NCBI RefSeq assembly: GCF_012972705.2
Contig: NZ_JABCSC020000001.1
Coordinates: 496,001-560,000 of the forward strand
Reading direction: 5' to 3'
DNA length: 64,000 nt
Origin: Uliginosibacterium aquaticum
Lineage (GTDB): Bacteria; Pseudomonadota; Gammaproteobacteria; Burkholderiales; Rhodocyclaceae
In this document: positions 21,888 through 32,528 of the stretch, piece by piece
How the letters are laid out: the number at the start of each line of letters is the position of its first letter
Position numbering within the stretch: position 1 is the stretch's first letter
Translations under genes and position numbers: made by a program
Notes under the pieces: model-generated
What the model was told of the DNA's origin: nothing
Databases searched by the model: none
What the model saw: the letters and a program-made list of their open reading frames with translations, nothing else

Positions 21888-22529
21888 ATGAGTCTAGGCC
21901 TTGTCGGTCGCAAGGTCGGCATGACTCGCATTTTTGCTGAGGACGGCGCTTCCGTTCCGGTGACTGTGCTTGACGTGTCGAACAATCGCGTGACCCAGAT
22001 CAAGACCCCTGAGGTGGATGGTTATTCCGCTATTCAGGTTGCCTTTGGTGAGCGCCGCGCAAGCCGCGTAACCAAGGCGCTCGCTGGCCATATGGCCAAA
22101 GCGGGTGTTGAGGCGGGTAGCGTTATGCGCGAATTCCGCCTTTCCGCTGAGCAGATTGCCAGCTACAAGGCGGGTGATGTGATCAGCGTTGAAATCTTTG
22201 CTGTGGGCCAAAAGGTCGATGTTGTCGGCACTTCCATTGGTAAGGGTTTTGCTGGCGCCATCAAGCGTCACAACTTCAGCTCCCAGCGTGCGTCGCACGG
22301 TAACTCAGTCAGCCACAACGCTCCTGGTTCGATCGGTATGGCGCAAGATCCGGGTCGCGTTTTTCCGGGTAAGCGCATGGCTGGTCATCTGGGTGCGGCT
22401 AAGTCGACCGTCCAGAATCTGGAAGTGGTGCGTGTGGATGTCGAGCGTGGTCTGCTGCTCATCAAGGGCGCAGTTCCGGGGCATGATGGCGGAGACGTGA
22501 TTGTGCGTCCGGCTGTCAAGGCTAACTGA
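21888..22529 (+). CDS. rplC: 50S ribosomal protein L3
   Basis: 213 aa. It is an early-assembly protein reaching toward the peptidyl-transferase centre. The ATG at 21888 ([16 protein letters not shown]) follows aggag, and upstream in-frame codons are leader. The conserved central extension ([20 protein letters not shown], then [15 protein letters not shown]) is present. rplD starts 11 nt downstream. Confidence 0.98.
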   Translation: MSLGLVGRKVGMTRIFAEDGASVPVTVLDVSNNRVTQIKTPEVDGYSAIQVAFGERRASRVTKALAGHMAKAGVEAGSVMREFRLSAEQIASYKAGDVISVEIFAVGQKVDVVGTSIGKGFAGAIKRHNFSSQRASHGNSVSHNAPGSIGMAQDPGRVFPGKRMAGHLGAAKSTVQNLEVVRVDVERGLLLIKGAVPGHDGGDVIVRPAVKAN

Positions 22530-22540
22530 TCGGGGGCGTC

Positions 22541-23161
22541 ATGGAACTCAAGCTGGTTAATGATCAGGGCCAGGCCTCCGCTACGGTGCAGGCTTCGGAC
22601 GCGGTGTTTGCCCGCGAATACAACGAAGCGCTAGTGCATCAGCTGGTTGTGGCCTATCAAGCGAATGCCCGTTCTGGCAATCGCGCTCAAAAGGATCGTG
22701 GTGAGGTTAAGCACACCACGCATAAGCCTTTTAAGCAAAAGGGTACGGGTAATGCTCGTGCCGGTATGTCGTCCTCGCCGTTGTGGCGTGGTGGTGGTCG
22801 GATTTTCCCGAATCGCCCGGATGAAAACTTTACTCAGAAAGTGAATCGCAAGCAGTTTCGCGCAGGTATCGCATCGATCCTGTCGCAACTGGTTCGCGAA
22901 GATCGTTTGGTGGTGGTTGAGAGCTTCTCTGTTGATGCTCCCAAGACGCGCCTGCTGGCCCAGAAGCTCAAGGGCTTTGGTGCTGAGTCTGCGCTGGTCA
23001 TCACTGACGAAATCGATGAAAACCTGTGGCTGTCTTCGCGCAACTTGCATAACGTGCTGGTGCTCGAAGCTCACGAAGCTGACCCGGTGTCGCTGGTGCG
23101 CTATCCGCGCGTTATCGTGACGCGCGCTGCGGTCGCCAAGATCGAGGAGATGTGGCAATGA
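22541..23161 (+). CDS. rplD: 50S ribosomal protein L4
   Basis: 206 aa. It lines the peptide exit tunnel; in E. coli it also regulates the S10 operon by attenuation. The tunnel loop region ([28 protein letters not shown]) is intact. The RBS is cgggggcgtc. Its stop overlaps the rplW start (ATGA), so the two are coupled. Confidence 0.98.
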   Translation: MELKLVNDQGQASATVQASDAVFAREYNEALVHQLVVAYQANARSGNRAQKDRGEVKHTTHKPFKQKGTGNARAGMSSSPLWRGGGRIFPNRPDENFTQKVNRKQFRAGIASILSQLVREDRLVVVESFSVDAPKTRLLAQKLKGFGAESALVITDEIDENLWLSSRNLHNVLVLEAHEADPVSLVRYPRVIVTRAAVAKIEEMWQ

Positions 23162-23466
23162 GCTATAGCCAGGAACGACTCCTGCAGGTGCTGCTCGCCC
23201 CGCAGATTTCCGAGAAGGCGACTGCGGTTGCTGAAAAGCACGAGCAAGTGGTTTTTCGTGTGGCATCGGATGCCACCAAGCCGGAAATCAAGGCCGCTGT
23301 TGAGCTGCTCTTTAAGGTTCAGGTGGATTCCGTACAGGTCCTGAACGTTAAGGGTAAGGTAAAGCGCTTTGGCCGTTCGATCGGTCAGCGCAAGGGCTGG
23401 AAGAAGGCGTTTGTCTGCCTGAAGCCGGGCCAGGAGATCAATTTCGTTGAGGGAGGGGCCGCATAA
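23158..23466 (+). CDS. rplW: 50S ribosomal protein L23
   Basis: 102 aa. It lies at the tunnel exit and docks trigger factor and SRP. The start ATG at 23158 ([20 protein letters not shown]) overlaps the rplD stop and is preceded by gagatgtgg. An in-frame ATG two codons upstream is possible. The conserved [20 protein letters not shown] loop is present. Its stop overlaps the rplB start. Confidence 0.97.
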   Translation: MSYSQERLLQVLLAPQISEKATAVAEKHEQVVFRVASDATKPEIKAAVELLFKVQVDSVQVLNVKGKVKRFGRSIGQRKGWKKAFVCLKPGQEINFVEGGAA

Positions 23467-24290
23467 TGTTGGTCAAGGTCAAACCCACCTCTGCGGGTCG
23501 CCGCGGTCTGGTTAAGGTGGTGAATCCTGGTCTTCACAAGGGCAAGCCGTTGGCTAGCCTGGTGGAAAGCCAGTCGAAGAACGCCGGTCGCAATAACAAT
23601 GGTCGCGTTACTGTTCGTCATCAGGGCGGCGGTCACAAGCAGCACTATCGTTTGGTTGACTTCAAGCGCAACAAGGACGGCATTCCGGCCAAGGTTGAGC
23701 GTATTGAATACGACCCGAACCGTACTGCCAATATCGCTTTGCTGTGTTATGCAGATGGCGAGCGTCGTTACATCATCGCCCCGAAGGGCTTGGTGGTTGG
23801 TCAGGAAATCCTGAGCGGCTCCGAGGCTCCGATCAAGGCGGGTAACACTCTGCCGATTCGCAACATCCCGGTTGGTAGCACGATCCACTGCGTTGAAATG
23901 CTGCCTGGCAAGGGGGCTCAACTGGCTCGCGCCGCTGGTACTTCGGTTCAGCTGTTGGCTCGCGAAGGTATCTATGCTCAGCTGCGCCTGCGTTCCGGTG
24001 AAATCCGCCGCGTGCACATCGAGTGTCGCGCGACAATCGGCGAAGTGGGTAACGAAGAGAACAACCTGCGCAAGATCGGTAAGGCTGGTGCTCAGCGTTG
24101 GCGTGGTATTCGTCCGACCGTTCGCGGTACGGCGATGAACCCGGTGGATCACCCGCACGGTGGTGGTGAAGGCAAGACCGGCGAAGGTCGCGTGCCTGTC
24201 AGCCCGTGGGGCACTCCTGCCAAGGGCTATCGTACGCGTAATAACAAGCGTACTGACAGCATGATCGTTCAGCGTCGTCACAAGCGATAA
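23466..24290 (+). CDS. rplB: 50S ribosomal protein L2
   Basis: 274 aa, standard length. It is needed for subunit association and peptidyl transfer. The signature [16 protein letters not shown] near the C-terminus contains the functionally important His. It overlaps the rplW stop by one base (TAATG) with gaggg upstream, and rpsS follows after 9 nt. Confidence 0.98.
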   Translation: MLVKVKPTSAGRRGLVKVVNPGLHKGKPLASLVESQSKNAGRNNNGRVTVRHQGGGHKQHYRLVDFKRNKDGIPAKVERIEYDPNRTANIALLCYADGERRYIIAPKGLVVGQEILSGSEAPIKAGNTLPIRNIPVGSTIHCVEMLPGKGAQLARAAGTSVQLLAREGIYAQLRLRSGEIRRVHIECRATIGEVGNEENNLRKIGKAGAQRWRGIRPTVRGTAMNPVDHPHGGGEGKTGEGRVPVSPWGTPAKGYRTRNNKRTDSMIVQRRHKR

Positions 24291-24299
24291 GAGGTAGTC

Positions 24300-24575
24300 A
24301 TGGCACGTTCCATTAAAAAAGGGCCGTTTGTAGACGACCATCTGATCAAGAAGGTTGAAGCTGCAGCGAATTCCACCGACAAGCGTCCGATCAAGACCTG
24401 GTCGCGTCGCTCGACGATCCTGCCCGAGTTCATCGGTCTGACCATCGCGGTGCATAACGGCAAGCAACACATTCCGGTGTTTGTGACTGAAAACATGGTT
24501 GGTCACAAACTTGGCGAGTTCGCGCTGACGCGTACCTTCAAGGGTCACGCCGCCAGCAAGAAGGCTAAGAGGTAA
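24300..24575 (+). CDS. rpsS: 30S ribosomal protein S19
   Basis: 91 aa. With S13 it binds 16S rRNA in the 30S head. It is full length ([20 protein letters not shown]), with the family core [20 protein letters not shown] and [19 protein letters not shown]. The RBS is agaggtagtc. It lies between rplB and rplV in the fixed S10-operon order. Confidence 0.98.
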   Translation: MARSIKKGPFVDDHLIKKVEAAANSTDKRPIKTWSRRSTILPEFIGLTIAVHNGKQHIPVFVTENMVGHKLGEFALTRTFKGHAASKKAKR

Positions 24576-24584
24576 GGGGGGATC

Positions 24585-24914
24585 ATGGAAACCAATGCAA
24601 GTTTGCGCGGTGTCCGCCTCTCCGCTCAGAAGGGCCGCCTTGTGGCTGATCTGGTTCGCGGCAAGCCGGTGGATCAAGCGCTGAACATTCTGACTTTCTG
24701 CCCGAAGAAGGGTGCTGGCATCATCAAGAAGGTGCTCGAGTCCGCGATTGCGAACGCCGAGCACAATGATGGCGCTGACATCGATTCGCTGAAGGTCACG
24801 ACGATTCACGTGGAAAAGGGTATGTCCCTCAAGCGTTTCACTGCCCGTGCAAAGGGTCGTGGTAACCGCATCGAGAAGCAGACCTGCCACATCTACCTGT
24901 CTGTTGGGGAATAA
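24585..24914 (+). CDS. rplV: 50S ribosomal protein L22
   Basis: 109 aa. Its beta-hairpin reaches the narrowest part of the exit tunnel. The family pattern is intact ([19 protein letters not shown]; the hairpin region around [20 protein letters not shown]). It is preceded by aagggggg and followed by rpsC after 9 nt. Confidence 0.98.
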   Translation: METNASLRGVRLSAQKGRLVADLVRGKPVDQALNILTFCPKKGAGIIKKVLESAIANAEHNDGADIDSLKVTTIHVEKGMSLKRFTARAKGRGNRIEKQTCHIYLSVGE

Positions 24915-24923
24915 GGGGAGCAC

Positions 24924-25715
24924 ATGGGACAGAAAATCCACCCGACCGGTTTCCGCCTTGCGGTAACCCGGAACTGGAGCTCTCGCTGGTTCGCCAACAG
25001 CAAGAGTTTCGCGACGATGCTTCACGAAGACATCAAGGTTCGTGAACATCTGAAGAAGAAGCTGGCGCACGCCTCTGTTGGTCGTGTGTTGATCGAGCGT
25101 CCGGCAAAGAATGCCCGCATCACCGTTTACAGCGCCCGTCCGGGTGTTGTGATCGGCAAGAAGGGTGAGGACATCGAGCAGCTGAAGGCTGATCTGCAGA
25201 AGATCATGGGCGTGCCGGTGCACGTCAATATCGAAGAGATCCGCAAGCCCGAGACGGATGCTCAGCTGATTGCTGATTCGATTGCCCAGCAGCTCGAAAA
25301 GCGCATCATGTTCCGTCGCGCCATGAAGCGTGCGATGCAAAACGCCATGCGTCTGGGTGCTCAAGGCATCAAGATCATGAGCTCGGGTCGTCTGAACGGC
25401 GCCGAAATCGCCCGTACCGAGTGGTATCGCGAAGGTCGCGTGCCGCTGCATACCCTGCGTGCCGATATCGATTATGGTTTCTCTGAAGCCAGTACGACCT
25501 ACGGCATTATCGGTATCAAGGTCTGGGTTTACAAGGGTGAAATGGTTGGCAAGGGCGAACAGCCAGCCGTCGTTGAAGCCAATGAAAATGAAGGTCGCAA
25601 GGCCCGTCGTCCCGCACGTAACGAAGGTGATGCCAAGCCGGCAGCCCGTCGTCCCGCTGCGCGCAAGACAGGCGCTGTGAAGAACGCAGGAGCTAGCGAT
25701 GCTGCAGCCGAATAG
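24924..25715 (+). CDS. rpsC: 30S ribosomal protein S3
   Basis: 263 aa. It forms part of the mRNA entry channel and has a KH domain ([20 protein letters not shown]). The C-terminal part [20 protein letters not shown] is conserved. The last ~45 residues form a basic Ala/Arg/Lys-rich tail ([19 protein letters not shown]) that is variable in length in betaproteobacteria. The 3' end overlaps rplP by 17 nt. Confidence 0.98.
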   Translation: MGQKIHPTGFRLAVTRNWSSRWFANSKSFATMLHEDIKVREHLKKKLAHASVGRVLIERPAKNARITVYSARPGVVIGKKGEDIEQLKADLQKIMGVPVHVNIEEIRKPETDAQLIADSIAQQLEKRIMFRRAMKRAMQNAMRLGAQGIKIMSSGRLNGAEIARTEWYREGRVPLHTLRADIDYGFSEASTTYGIIGIKVWVYKGEMVGKGEQPAVVEANENEGRKARRPARNEGDAKPAARRPAARKTGAVKNAGASDAAAE

Positions 25716-26112
25716 AAGGAAGTACCGTAAGGAGCAGAAGGGTCGCAACACGGGTGTTGCTACCCGTGGCGCCAAAGTCAGCTTCGGCGAGTACGGCCTG
25801 AAGGCCATCGGCCGTGGTCGACTGACGGCTCGTCAAATCGAGTCTGCTCGTCGTGCCATGACCCGTCACATCAAGCGTGGCGGCCGTATCTGGATCCGTA
25901 TTTTCCCGGACAAACCCATCTCCAAGAAGCCTGCCGAAGTTCGTATGGGTAACGGTAAGGGTAATCCGGAGTACTGGGTTGCCGAGATTCAACCGGGTAA
26001 GGTGCTGTACGAGATGGATGGTGTGGACGAGACTCTGGCTCGCGAAGCTTTCCGCCTGGCAGCTGCCAAGCTTCCGATTGAGACCGCGTTTGTGACGCGG
26101 CTTGTGGGGTAA
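25699..26112 (+). CDS. rplP: 50S ribosomal protein L16
   Basis: 137 aa. It helps position aminoacyl-tRNA in the A site. The start [19 protein letters not shown] is the family N-terminus, so the ATG within rpsC is right, with a purine-rich aggagc upstream in rpsC. The conserved [19 protein letters not shown] and [13 protein letters not shown] are present. rpmC follows after 5 nt. Confidence 0.98.
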   Translation: MLQPNRRKYRKEQKGRNTGVATRGAKVSFGEYGLKAIGRGRLTARQIESARRAMTRHIKRGGRIWIRIFPDKPISKKPAEVRMGNGKGNPEYWVAEIQPGKVLYEMDGVDETLAREAFRLAAAKLPIETAFVTRLVG

Positions 26113-26117
26113 GAAGA

Positions 26118-26309
26118 ATGAAAGCCAATGAGTTGCGCTCCAAGGGCGCTACCGAGCTTCAGGATGAGCTGATCGCGCTGCTCAAGGAGCAGTTCTCCCT
26201 GCGCATGCAGATCGCTACGCAGCAGCTGAACAACACGTCCCAGCTGGGACGTGTGCGTCGCGATATCGCTCGCGTTCGTACAATCCTGCGTGAAAAGGCG
26301 GTGGCGTAA
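26118..26309 (+). CDS. rpmC: 50S ribosomal protein L29
   Basis: 63 aa, small helical protein at the tunnel exit beside L23. The sequence [20 protein letters not shown] begins the typical two-helix hairpin, and [18 protein letters not shown] is the conserved second helix. Its stop overlaps the rpsQ start (TAATG). Confidence 0.97.
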   Translation: MKANELRSKGATELQDELIALLKEQFSLRMQIATQQLNNTSQLGRVRRDIARVRTILREKAVA

Positions 26310-26575
26310 TGAGTGAGCAGAAACAAGTAGTGCGCCGTACGCTGAGCGGCCGTGTCGTGAGCGACAAGATGAACAAGACCGTGACCGTTTTGGTCGAGCG
26401 TCGCGTCAAGCATCCGCTCTATGGCAAGGTGATGGTGCAATCCAAAAAGTATCATGCTGACGTTGCTAACGACGTGGCTGCCGAAGGCGACCTGGTTGAG
26501 ATTGAGGAGTGCGCTCCGATTTCCAAGACTAAAGCATGGCGTGTGACGCGAGTGCTTGAAAAAGCCCAAGGCTAA
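26309..26575 (+). CDS. rpsQ: 30S ribosomal protein S17
   Basis: 88 aa. It is a primary 16S rRNA binder with an OB fold. Conserved [20 protein letters not shown] and HPLYGKVM are present. It is the last gene of the S10 unit; the next 147 nt hold the spc promoter and no gene. Confidence 0.97.
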   Translation: MSEQKQVVRRTLSGRVVSDKMNKTVTVLVERRVKHPLYGKVMVQSKKYHADVANDVAAEGDLVEIEECAPISKTKAWRVTRVLEKAQG

Positions 26576-26598
26576 TTCAAGTTTTTTACGCAAAACAC

Positions 26599-26628
26599 TT
26601 GCATCAAGATCTCGAGCTAAGCTAGAAT
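26599..26628 (+). promoter_or_regulatory. Sigma70 promoter of the spc operon
   Basis: TTGCAT (26599-26604), an 18-nt spacer and TAGAAT (26623-26628), about 95 nt ahead of rplN. It is the only good promoter in the rpsQ-rplN gap and fits the S10/spc boundary. Confidence 0.72.
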
Positions 26629-26639
26629 GCTTGGCTCGA
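26612..26639 (+). repeat. Inverted repeat with the spc promoter -10 as its loop
   Basis: TCGAGCTAAGC, then TAGAAT, then GCTTGGCTCGA: an 11-bp stem (one G-T wobble) whose 6-nt loop is exactly the -10 hexamer. No T-tract follows directly. Confidence 0.75.
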
Positions 26640-26642
26640 CTT

Positions 26643-26665
26643 CCTGCTAACCGCAGGGCCTTTTT
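26643..26665 (+). terminator. Possible attenuator in the rplN leader
   Basis: CCTGC, loop TAACC, GCAGG, then gcc and TTTTT. The stem is only 5 bp, so termination would be weak. It lies downstream of the spc promoter and 57 nt before rplN. Confidence 0.4.
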
Positions 26666-26722
26666 CCCGGACGGGATCCAAGACTGAGTGCCTTTGGTGT
26701 TCAAGTTGGATGGAGTAAAAAA

Positions 26723-27091
26723 ATGATCCAAATGCAGACGATTCTTGACGTCGCCGACAACACGGGTGCGCGCGCAGTTATGTGCATCAAGGTGTTGGGT
26801 GGTTCCAAGCGCCGCTATGCCGGCGTTGGCGACATCATCAAGGTGAGTATCAAGGACGCAGCCCCGCGTGGCCGCGTGAAGAAGGGTGACGTCTATAACG
26901 CCGTGGTGGTGCGTACCGCCAAGGGTGTTCGTCGCAATGATGGTTCGCTGATTAAGTTTGACAAGAATGCGGCTGTGCTGCTGAACGCCAAGCTCGAACC
27001 GATCGGTACGCGTATTTTCGGGCCGGTGACGCGTGAGTTGCGCACCGAGCGTTTCATGAAGATTGTTTCGCTGGCCCCTGAGGTCCTCTAA
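26723..27091 (+). CDS. rplN: 50S ribosomal protein L14
   Basis: 122 aa, standard length. It contributes to the intersubunit bridge and contacts L19. It begins [20 protein letters not shown], with the conserved [20 protein letters not shown]. The RBS is tggag, 9 nt upstream. It is the first gene of spc. Confidence 0.98.
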   Translation: MIQMQTILDVADNTGARAVMCIKVLGGSKRRYAGVGDIIKVSIKDAAPRGRVKKGDVYNAVVVRTAKGVRRNDGSLIKFDKNAAVLLNAKLEPIGTRIFGPVTRELRTERFMKIVSLAPEVL

Positions 27092-27100
27092 GGAGCGAAG

Positions 27101-27415
27101 ATGAACAAGATTCGCAAAGGGGACGAAGTTATCGTCCTGGCGGGCAAAGACAAGGGCAAGCGCGGCACTGTGGTGCGTTGCGTAGATGCTGAGCGGGTGT
27201 TGGTTGAGGGTGTGAATCGCGTCAAGAAGCACACCAAGCCGAATCCGGTGAAGGGTCAGGTTGGCGGTATTGTCGAAAAAGAGATGCCGATCCAAATTTC
27301 CAATGTGGCGCTGTTTAATCCGGCGACGCAAAAGGCTGACCGTGTTGGCTTTAAGATCGAAGATGGTAAGAAGCTTCGTGTCTTCAAGTCCAGCGGTGCT
27401 GTGGTCGGAGCGTAA
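27101..27415 (+). CDS. rplX: 50S ribosomal protein L24
   Basis: 104 aa. It initiates 50S assembly and has a KOW motif ([20 protein letters not shown]). The conserved [20 protein letters not shown] follows. The RBS is aaggagcgaag. rplE starts 9 nt downstream. Confidence 0.98.
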   Translation: MNKIRKGDEVIVLAGKDKGKRGTVVRCVDAERVLVEGVNRVKKHTKPNPVKGQVGGIVEKEMPIQISNVALFNPATQKADRVGFKIEDGKKLRVFKSSGAVVGA

Positions 27416-27424
27416 GGAACTGTC

Positions 27425-27964
27425 ATGGCTCGTCTTCAAGAATTCTATAAGTCTGAAGTGGTGGCTCAGTTGGGTCAGCGCTTTGGCTACAAGTCCATCA
27501 TGGAAGTGCCGCGCATCACCAAGATCACTCTGAATATGGGTGTGGGTGAAGCTGTGGGCGACAAGAAGGTTCTGGATCACGCTGTGGGTGATATGACCAA
27601 GATTGCTGGTCAGCGTCCGGTGGTGACCAAGGCTAAAAAGTCGATCGCGGGTTTCAAGATTCGTGATGGTTATCCGATTGGCTGCATGGTTACCCTGCGT
27701 GGTCCGCGCATGTTCGAATTCCTGGATCGTCTGATTACTGTGGCTATGCCTCGTATTCGTGACTTCCGTGGCATTGTCGGAAAGGGTTTCGATGGTCGTG
27801 GCAACTACAATCTCGGCGTGAAAGAGCAGATTATTTTCCCCGAGATCGAGTACGACAAGATCGACGCACTTCGCGGCATGAACATCAGCATTACCACGAC
27901 CGCCAAGACGGACGAAGAGGCGCGTGCGCTTCTCGTGGCGTTCAAATTCCCGTTCAAGAACTGA
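27425..27964 (+). CDS. rplE: 50S ribosomal protein L5
   Basis: 179 aa. It binds 5S rRNA and contacts P-site tRNA. The family blocks [39 protein letters not shown] and [19 protein letters not shown] are present. In E. coli S8 represses the spc operon near the rplX-rplE junction; I did not identify that structure here. Confidence 0.98.
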   Translation: MARLQEFYKSEVVAQLGQRFGYKSIMEVPRITKITLNMGVGEAVGDKKVLDHAVGDMTKIAGQRPVVTKAKKSIAGFKIRDGYPIGCMVTLRGPRMFEFLDRLITVAMPRIRDFRGIVGKGFDGRGNYNLGVKEQIIFPEIEYDKIDALRGMNISITTTAKTDEEARALLVAFKFPFKN

Positions 27965-27971
27965 GGCTGAC

Positions 27972-28277
27972 ATGGCTAAACTGGCTCTTATCAACCGCGA
28001 AGACAAGCGTCGCAAGACGGTGGAGAAGTTCGCTGCCAAGCGCGCTGCTCTGCAAGCGGTGATTGAAGATGCGTCGCGTTCCGACGAGGAGCGCATGGAA
28101 GCGCGTCTGAAACTGCAGAAGCTGCCGCGTAATGCCAGCCCGAGCCGTCTTCGCAATCGTTGCGAACTGACTGGGCGTCCCCGTGGTGTGTTCCGTAAAT
28201 TTGGTCTGTGCCGTAATAAGCTGCGTGAAGTGGCTTTCAAGGGCGAAGTGCCCGGCATGACCAAGGCTAGCTGGTAA
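27972..28277 (+). CDS. rpsN: 30S ribosomal protein S14 (zinc-free form)
   Basis: 101 aa, the long form. The start ATG at 27972 ([20 protein letters not shown]) is preceded by tgaggctgac; the frame runs upstream into rplE. The core [19 protein letters not shown] has only two of the four Cys of the zinc-ribbon form, so this is the C-minus, zinc-independent paralogue type. It serves 30S head assembly. Confidence 0.97.
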   Translation: MAKLALINREDKRRKTVEKFAAKRAALQAVIEDASRSDEERMEARLKLQKLPRNASPSRLRNRCELTGRPRGVFRKFGLCRNKLREVAFKGEVPGMTKASW

Positions 28278-28287
28278 GGAGATCGAG

Positions 28288-28683
28288 ATGAGTATGTCTG
28301 ATCCGGTCGCCGATATGCTGACGCGCATTCGTAATGCTCAGCAAGCTCAGAAGGGTGCTGTTTCCATGCCCTCCTCGAAGCTGAAGGTTGCGATCGCCCA
28401 AGTGTTGAAGGACGAAGGTTATATCGAGGATTTCGTGGTTCGCGGCGAAGCTGCTTCGCGTGAGCTTACCATCGGACTCAAGTATTACGCTGGTCGCCCG
28501 GTTATCGAGCGCATCGAGCGTGTGAGCAAGCCTGGTTTGCGCGTGTACCGCGGTTGCGATGAGCTGCCGAAGGTCATGAACGGTCTGGGTGTGGCAATCG
28601 TTTCTACCCCTGCTGGCGTGATGACTGATCGTCGTGCGCGTGCTGGCAAGGTTGGCGGCGAAGTTCTGTGCCTCGTGGCTTAA
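28288..28683 (+). CDS. rpsH: 30S ribosomal protein S8
   Basis: 131 aa. It is a central-domain 16S rRNA binder and, in E. coli, translational repressor of spc. It begins [20 protein letters not shown]; the first ATG is chosen for the excellent RBS (aaggagatcgag), though the third codon is also ATG. The C-terminus ends in the conserved [19 protein letters not shown]. Confidence 0.97.
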   Translation: MSMSDPVADMLTRIRNAQQAQKGAVSMPSSKLKVAIAQVLKDEGYIEDFVVRGEAASRELTIGLKYYAGRPVIERIERVSKPGLRVYRGCDELPKVMNGLGVAIVSTPAGVMTDRRARAGKVGGEVLCLVA

Positions 28684-28695
28684 GGAGGAACGGAA

Positions 28696-29229
28696 ATGTC
28701 GCGCGTAGCCAAGAATCCGATCGCATTGCCCGCTGGCGTTGAACTGACGCTCGCTTCCGGCGAAGTGACCGTCAAGGGCCCTCTGGGGTCGCTCAAGCAG
28801 CGTCTGCATCCTTCTGTCAGCCTTGTGCGTGATGGTGGTGTGGTGACGATTGCTGCTGTTGAAGGTGCCGTGAATGCTGGCGCCATGTCGGGTACCACCC
28901 GCGCTCTGCTCAATAACATGGTTGTGGGTGTGAGCAAGGGTTTCGAGCGCAAGCTCACTTTGGTTGGCGTGGGCTATCGTGCCCAGGCTCAAGGTGACAA
29001 GCTGAACCTGACGCTGGGTTTCTCCCATCCGGTGGTGCATCAGATGCCTGCTGGTGTGAAGGTTGAGACCCCGACCCAGACGGAAATCGTCATCAAGGGT
29101 GTCGATAAGCAACAGGTTGGTCAGGTGGCCGCTGAAGTTCGCGCTTACCGCGCTCCTGAGCCCTACAAGGGCAAGGGCGTGCGCTACGCCGACGAGGTGG
29201 TAAGCCTGAAGGAAACCAAGAAGAAGTAA
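28696..29229 (+). CDS. rplF: 50S ribosomal protein L6
   Basis: 177 aa. It lies near the factor-binding site at the base of the L12 stalk. [20 protein letters not shown] and the C-terminal signature [19 protein letters not shown] are conserved. A strong RBS (taaggagg) is formed with the rpsH stop. Confidence 0.98.
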   Translation: MSRVAKNPIALPAGVELTLASGEVTVKGPLGSLKQRLHPSVSLVRDGGVVTIAAVEGAVNAGAMSGTTRALLNNMVVGVSKGFERKLTLVGVGYRAQAQGDKLNLTLGFSHPVVHQMPAGVKVETPTQTEIVIKGVDKQQVGQVAAEVRAYRAPEPYKGKGVRYADEVVSLKETKKK

Positions 29230-29241
29230 AGGCGGACGAAT

Positions 29242-29595
29242 ATGAACAAGAAAGAAGCGCGTTTGCGCAGGGCTCGCAAAACTCGGGCCCGCATCGCGGA
29301 GCAAAAAGTCGCTCGACTGACTGTGTTCCGTTCGAACTGCCACATTTATGCGCAAATCATCTCCGGTTGCGGTTCGCGTGTGCTGGCTGCTGCTTCCACT
29401 GTCGAAGCTTCCGTGAAGGGCGAGCAGCCCAACGGTGGCAACGTGAGTGCAGCCGTGGTCGTCGGCAAGTTGATTGCTGAGCGCGCAGTTGCAGCAGGTA
29501 TCCAGTCGGTAGCGTTTGATCGCGCCGGCTACCAGTATCACGGTCGTGTCAAGGCTCTTGCCGAAGCTGCCCGTGAAAATGGTCTCCAGTTCTGA
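29242..29595 (+). CDS. rplR: 50S ribosomal protein L18
   Basis: 117 aa. It binds 5S rRNA in the central protuberance. The basic N-terminus [16 protein letters not shown] is followed by [16 protein letters not shown], and the C-terminal [20 protein letters not shown] is conserved. The RBS is aaggcgga. Confidence 0.97.
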   Translation: MNKKEARLRRARKTRARIAEQKVARLTVFRSNCHIYAQIISGCGSRVLAAASTVEASVKGEQPNGGNVSAAVVVGKLIAERAVAAGIQSVAFDRAGYQYHGRVKALAEAARENGLQF

Positions 29596-29606
29596 GCGAG
29601 AGAGTC

Positions 29607-30131
29607 ATGGCTAAGCAACAGACGAAAAAGGTTCAGGCTCAGGAAGAGCGTGACGATGGCCTGCGCGAGAAGATGGTGTCGGTCAATCGCGTGACCAAGG
29701 TTGTGAAGGGCGGTCGTATTCTTGGCTTCGCCGCTCTGACCGTGGTTGGCGACGGCGACGGTGGTATCGGCATGGGCAAGGGCAAGTCCCGCGAAGTGCC
29801 GGTGGCCGTACAGAAGGCCATGAATGAAGCCCGCGCCAAGATGGCCAAGGTTTCGCTCCGCAACGGCACTCTGCAGCACTCGGTGGTTGGCAAGCACGGC
29901 GCAGCTGTTGTGCTGATGCAGCCGGCTCCGAGCGGTACGGGCATCATTGCAGGTGGCGCAATGCGCGCTGTCTTCGAGGTGATGGGCGTTACCGACGTGA
30001 TCTGCAAGTGCCTGGGCTCCACCAATCCGTACAACGTTGTACGCGCTACGCTGAATGGCCTCTTTGCCACCAGCACTGCCGCTGAAATTGCCGCCAAGCG
30101 TGGCAAGCGCGTTGAAGAAATTCTGGGGTAA
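29607..30131 (+). CDS. rpsE: 30S ribosomal protein S5
   Basis: 174 aa. It affects decoding fidelity and mRNA unwinding. The dsRNA-binding-like domain ([20 protein letters not shown]) and the C-terminal domain ([19 protein letters not shown]) are present. rpmD starts 2 nt after its stop. Confidence 0.98.
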   Translation: MAKQQTKKVQAQEERDDGLREKMVSVNRVTKVVKGGRILGFAALTVVGDGDGGIGMGKGKSREVPVAVQKAMNEARAKMAKVSLRNGTLQHSVVGKHGAAVVLMQPAPSGTGIIAGGAMRAVFEVMGVTDVICKCLGSTNPYNVVRATLNGLFATSTAAEIAAKRGKRVEEILG

Positions 30132-30133
30132 TC

Positions 30134-30316
30134 ATGGCTGACAAGAAAATTCGCGTCACGCTCATCAAGAGCCTGATCGGCACGAAGCAGCCGCACCGCG
30201 CCACTGTACGTGGCCTCGGTCTGCGTCGTATCAATCACACCGTGGAACTTGAAGATACGCCCGCTGTGCGCGGCATGATCAACAAGGTTTCCTACCTGGT
30301 TAAGAGCGAGGGGTAA
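30134..30316 (+). CDS. rpmD: 50S ribosomal protein L30
   Basis: 60 aa, the normal short form. It shows the family pattern [20 protein letters not shown] then [20 protein letters not shown]. It lies between rpsE and rplO, with the RBS (ggggta) inside the rpsE end. Confidence 0.97.
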   Translation: MADKKIRVTLIKSLIGTKQPHRATVRGLGLRRINHTVELEDTPAVRGMINKVSYLVKSEG

Positions 30317-30318
30317 TC

Positions 30319-30753
30319 ATGGAACTCAATAAGCTGCAACCCGCTGAGGGTTCCAAGAAGGCTCGTCGTCGCGTTGGTCGTGGCATTGGTAGCGGCCTTG
30401 GCAAGACATGTGGCCGTGGTCACAAGGGCCAGAAGTCTCGTGCAGGTGGTTTCCACAAGGTTGGCTTTGAAGGCGGTCAGATGCCTATGCAACGTCGTCT
30501 GCCGAAGCGCGGCTTTGTGTCGCTGACGGCATCGCGCAACGTTGAAGTGCGTTTGAGTGAACTCGCTGCGCTGCCGATTGATGATATCGATCTGCTGTCG
30601 TTGAAGCAGGCTGGCATTGTCGCAATCGAAGCCCTGTCTGCAAAGGTGATCCTTTCGGGGGCCATCGAACGCAAGGTTACTTTGCGTGGCGTTGGTGCCA
30701 CCAAGGGCGCGCGCGCTGCGATTGAAGCTGCCGGCGGTTCGGTCGCTGAGTAA
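30319..30753 (+). CDS. rplO: 50S ribosomal protein L15
   Basis: 144 aa. It acts late in 50S assembly. The Gly/Arg/Lys-rich N-terminal extension ([20 protein letters not shown]) and the [11 protein letters not shown] motif are present. It starts 2 nt after the rpmD stop and is followed by secY after 20 nt. Confidence 0.97.
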   Translation: MELNKLQPAEGSKKARRRVGRGIGSGLGKTCGRGHKGQKSRAGGFHKVGFEGGQMPMQRRLPKRGFVSLTASRNVEVRLSELAALPIDDIDLLSLKQAGIVAIEALSAKVILSGAIERKVTLRGVGATKGARAAIEAAGGSVAE

Positions 30754-30773
30754 TCACGGAACGGGATAGCTAC

Positions 30774-32099
30774 GTGGCCACTCAATCGCCAGTGCTGGGC
30801 AAGTCGGGAAAGTTTGCTGATCTGAAGCGCCGTCTGTGGTTCCTTCTGGGGGCTCTGGTGGTGTATCGCATCGGTGCGCATATTCCCGTCCCCGGAATTG
30901 ATCCGGTCGAACTCGCCAAGTTGTTTGAAACCCAGAAAAACGGGATTCTTGGTGTATTCAACCTGTTTTCCGGCGGCGCGTTATCTCGTTTTACGATCTT
31001 TGCGCTGGGCATCATGCCTTACATCTCTGCGTCCATCATCATGCAGTTGATGGCGATCGCTTCGCCTCAGCTAGAGGCGCTGAAAAAGGAGGGTGAGGCT
31101 GGGCGTCGCAAGATCACGCAGTACACTCGCTACGGTACGGTCGCATTGGCTCTTTTCCAGTCCGTTGGAATTTCGATGATGCTGGAGCAGCAGCCGAATT
31201 TGGTTATTGATCCAGGTTTGTTGTTCCGTCTCACTGCGGTTTCGACCTTGGTGACTGGTACGATGTTCATGATGTGGCTGGGTGAGCAGATTACTGAGCG
31301 TGGTATCGGCAACGGCATCTCGATCCTGATTTTTGCTGGTATTGCATCGGGCTTGCCTACTTCCATCGGCGGCTTGCTGGAACTGGTCCGCACAGGGGCA
31401 CTGCATTCGGTCTGGGCGCTGTTCATCTGTGTGCTGGTGGTTCTGGTTACGGCCTTCGTTGTGTATGTCGAACGCGGTCAGCGCAAGATTTTGGTGAATT
31501 ACGCCAAGCGCCAAGTTGGTAATAAGATTTATGGTGGTCAGAGTTCGCATCTGCCGTTGAAGCTGAACATGTCGGGTGTGATCCCGCCGATCTTCGCGTC
31601 GTCGATCATTCTGTTCCCGGCTACTGCCGCACAGTGGTTTGGTTCTTCTGACAGCATGCGCTGGCTCAAGGATATTGCGGCGACCCTTTCACCGGGGCAG
31701 CCTATTTACATCCTGTTGTATTGCGCAGCAATTGTGTTCTTCTGCTTCTTTTATACGGCGCTGGTCTTTAATTCGAAAGAGACTGCCGACAATCTGAAGA
31801 AGAGTGGTGCTTTCGTTCCAGGGATTCGTCCTGGTGAGCAGACTGCTCGTTACATTGACAAGATCCTGATGCGTCTGACGCTGATTGGTGCTGCTTATGT
31901 GACGTTGGTTTGCTTGCTGCCTGAATTCTTGATTTTGAAGTGGCAGGTGCCGTTCTACTTCGGTGGAACTTCGCTGCTGATCATTGTGGTGGTGACGATG
32001 GATTTTATGGCTCAGGTTCAGGCCTACGTCATGTCCCACCAGTACGAAAGCCTCCTTAAAAAGGCGAATTTCAAGGGTAGTCCAGGATTGCCCCGGTAA
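30774..32099 (+). CDS. secY: Preprotein translocase subunit SecY
   Basis: 441 aa, ten membrane helices. It is the pore-forming subunit of the SecYEG channel. GTG start at 30774, with acggga about 7 nt upstream. The plug/TM2 region ([15 protein letters not shown]) and the cytosolic loops used by SecA and ribosomes ([37 protein letters not shown]) are intact. It is in the usual spc position between rplO and infA/rpmJ. Confidence 0.98.
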   Translation: MATQSPVLGKSGKFADLKRRLWFLLGALVVYRIGAHIPVPGIDPVELAKLFETQKNGILGVFNLFSGGALSRFTIFALGIMPYISASIIMQLMAIASPQLEALKKEGEAGRRKITQYTRYGTVALALFQSVGISMMLEQQPNLVIDPGLLFRLTAVSTLVTGTMFMMWLGEQITERGIGNGISILIFAGIASGLPTSIGGLLELVRTGALHSVWALFICVLVVLVTAFVVYVERGQRKILVNYAKRQVGNKIYGGQSSHLPLKLNMSGVIPPIFASSIILFPATAAQWFGSSDSMRWLKDIAATLSPGQPIYILLYCAAIVFFCFFYTALVFNSKETADNLKKSGAFVPGIRPGEQTARYIDKILMRLTLIGAAYVTLVCLLPEFLILKWQVPFYFGGTSLLIIVVVTMDFMAQVQAYVMSHQYESLLKKANFKGSPGLPR

Positions 32100-32107
32100 A
32101 TAGCGTC

Positions 32108-32326
32108 ATGTCGAAGGAAGATGCCATCGAGTTCCAGGGCGAAGTCATCGAAACTTTGCCCAACGCAACTTTCAGGGTGAAACTGGAAAATGGCCATATC
32201 GTCCTGGGCCATATTTCAGGAAAGATGCGGATGCACTATATCCGTATCCTCCCTGGCGACAAGGTCACCGTACAGCTGACGCCGTACGACCTGAGCAAGG
32301 GACGTATCACATTCCGCTCGAAGTAA
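32108..32326 (+). CDS. infA: Translation initiation factor IF-1
   Basis: 72 aa, OB-fold protein that blocks the A site during initiation. [20 protein letters not shown] and [20 protein letters not shown] are typical. It is placed between secY and rpmJ, common in betaproteobacteria but not in E. coli, where infA is elsewhere. Confidence 0.97.
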   Translation: MSKEDAIEFQGEVIETLPNATFRVKLENGHIVLGHISGKMRMHYIRILPGDKVTVQLTPYDLSKGRITFRSK

Positions 32327-32352
32327 GACGGAACGGTTATTAGGAGTAAGAA

Positions 32353-32466
32353 ATGAGAGTACAAGCTTCTGTTAAGCGGATCTGCCGCAAGTGCAAGATC
32401 ATCCGTCGCAAGGGCGTGGTTCGCGTTATCTGTGAAGATCCGCGTCACAAACAGCGTCAGGGTTGA
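32353..32466 (+). CDS. rpmJ: 50S ribosomal protein L36 (zinc-binding form)
   Basis: A 37-aa gene read directly from the [23 protein letters not shown], then [17 protein letters not shown] and stop TGA. The zinc ligands C11, C14, C27 and H32 are all present, so this is the zinc-containing type. The RBS taggagtaaga precedes the ATG. It lies in the canonical position between infA and rpsM. Confidence 0.96.
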   Translation: MRVQASVKRICRKCKIIRRKGVVRVICEDPRHKQRQG

Positions 32467-32528
32467 TTTTGAGCCCCGTTTTCTTTAAACTTATGCGTTT
32501 CGCTTTTCCGCGATAAAAGGGTAAGTTC

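Noticed and set aside
23385-25808. An 807-codon minus-strand frame
   Set aside because: It covers the opposite strand of rplB-rpsS-rplV-rpsC and is a shadow of those genes.
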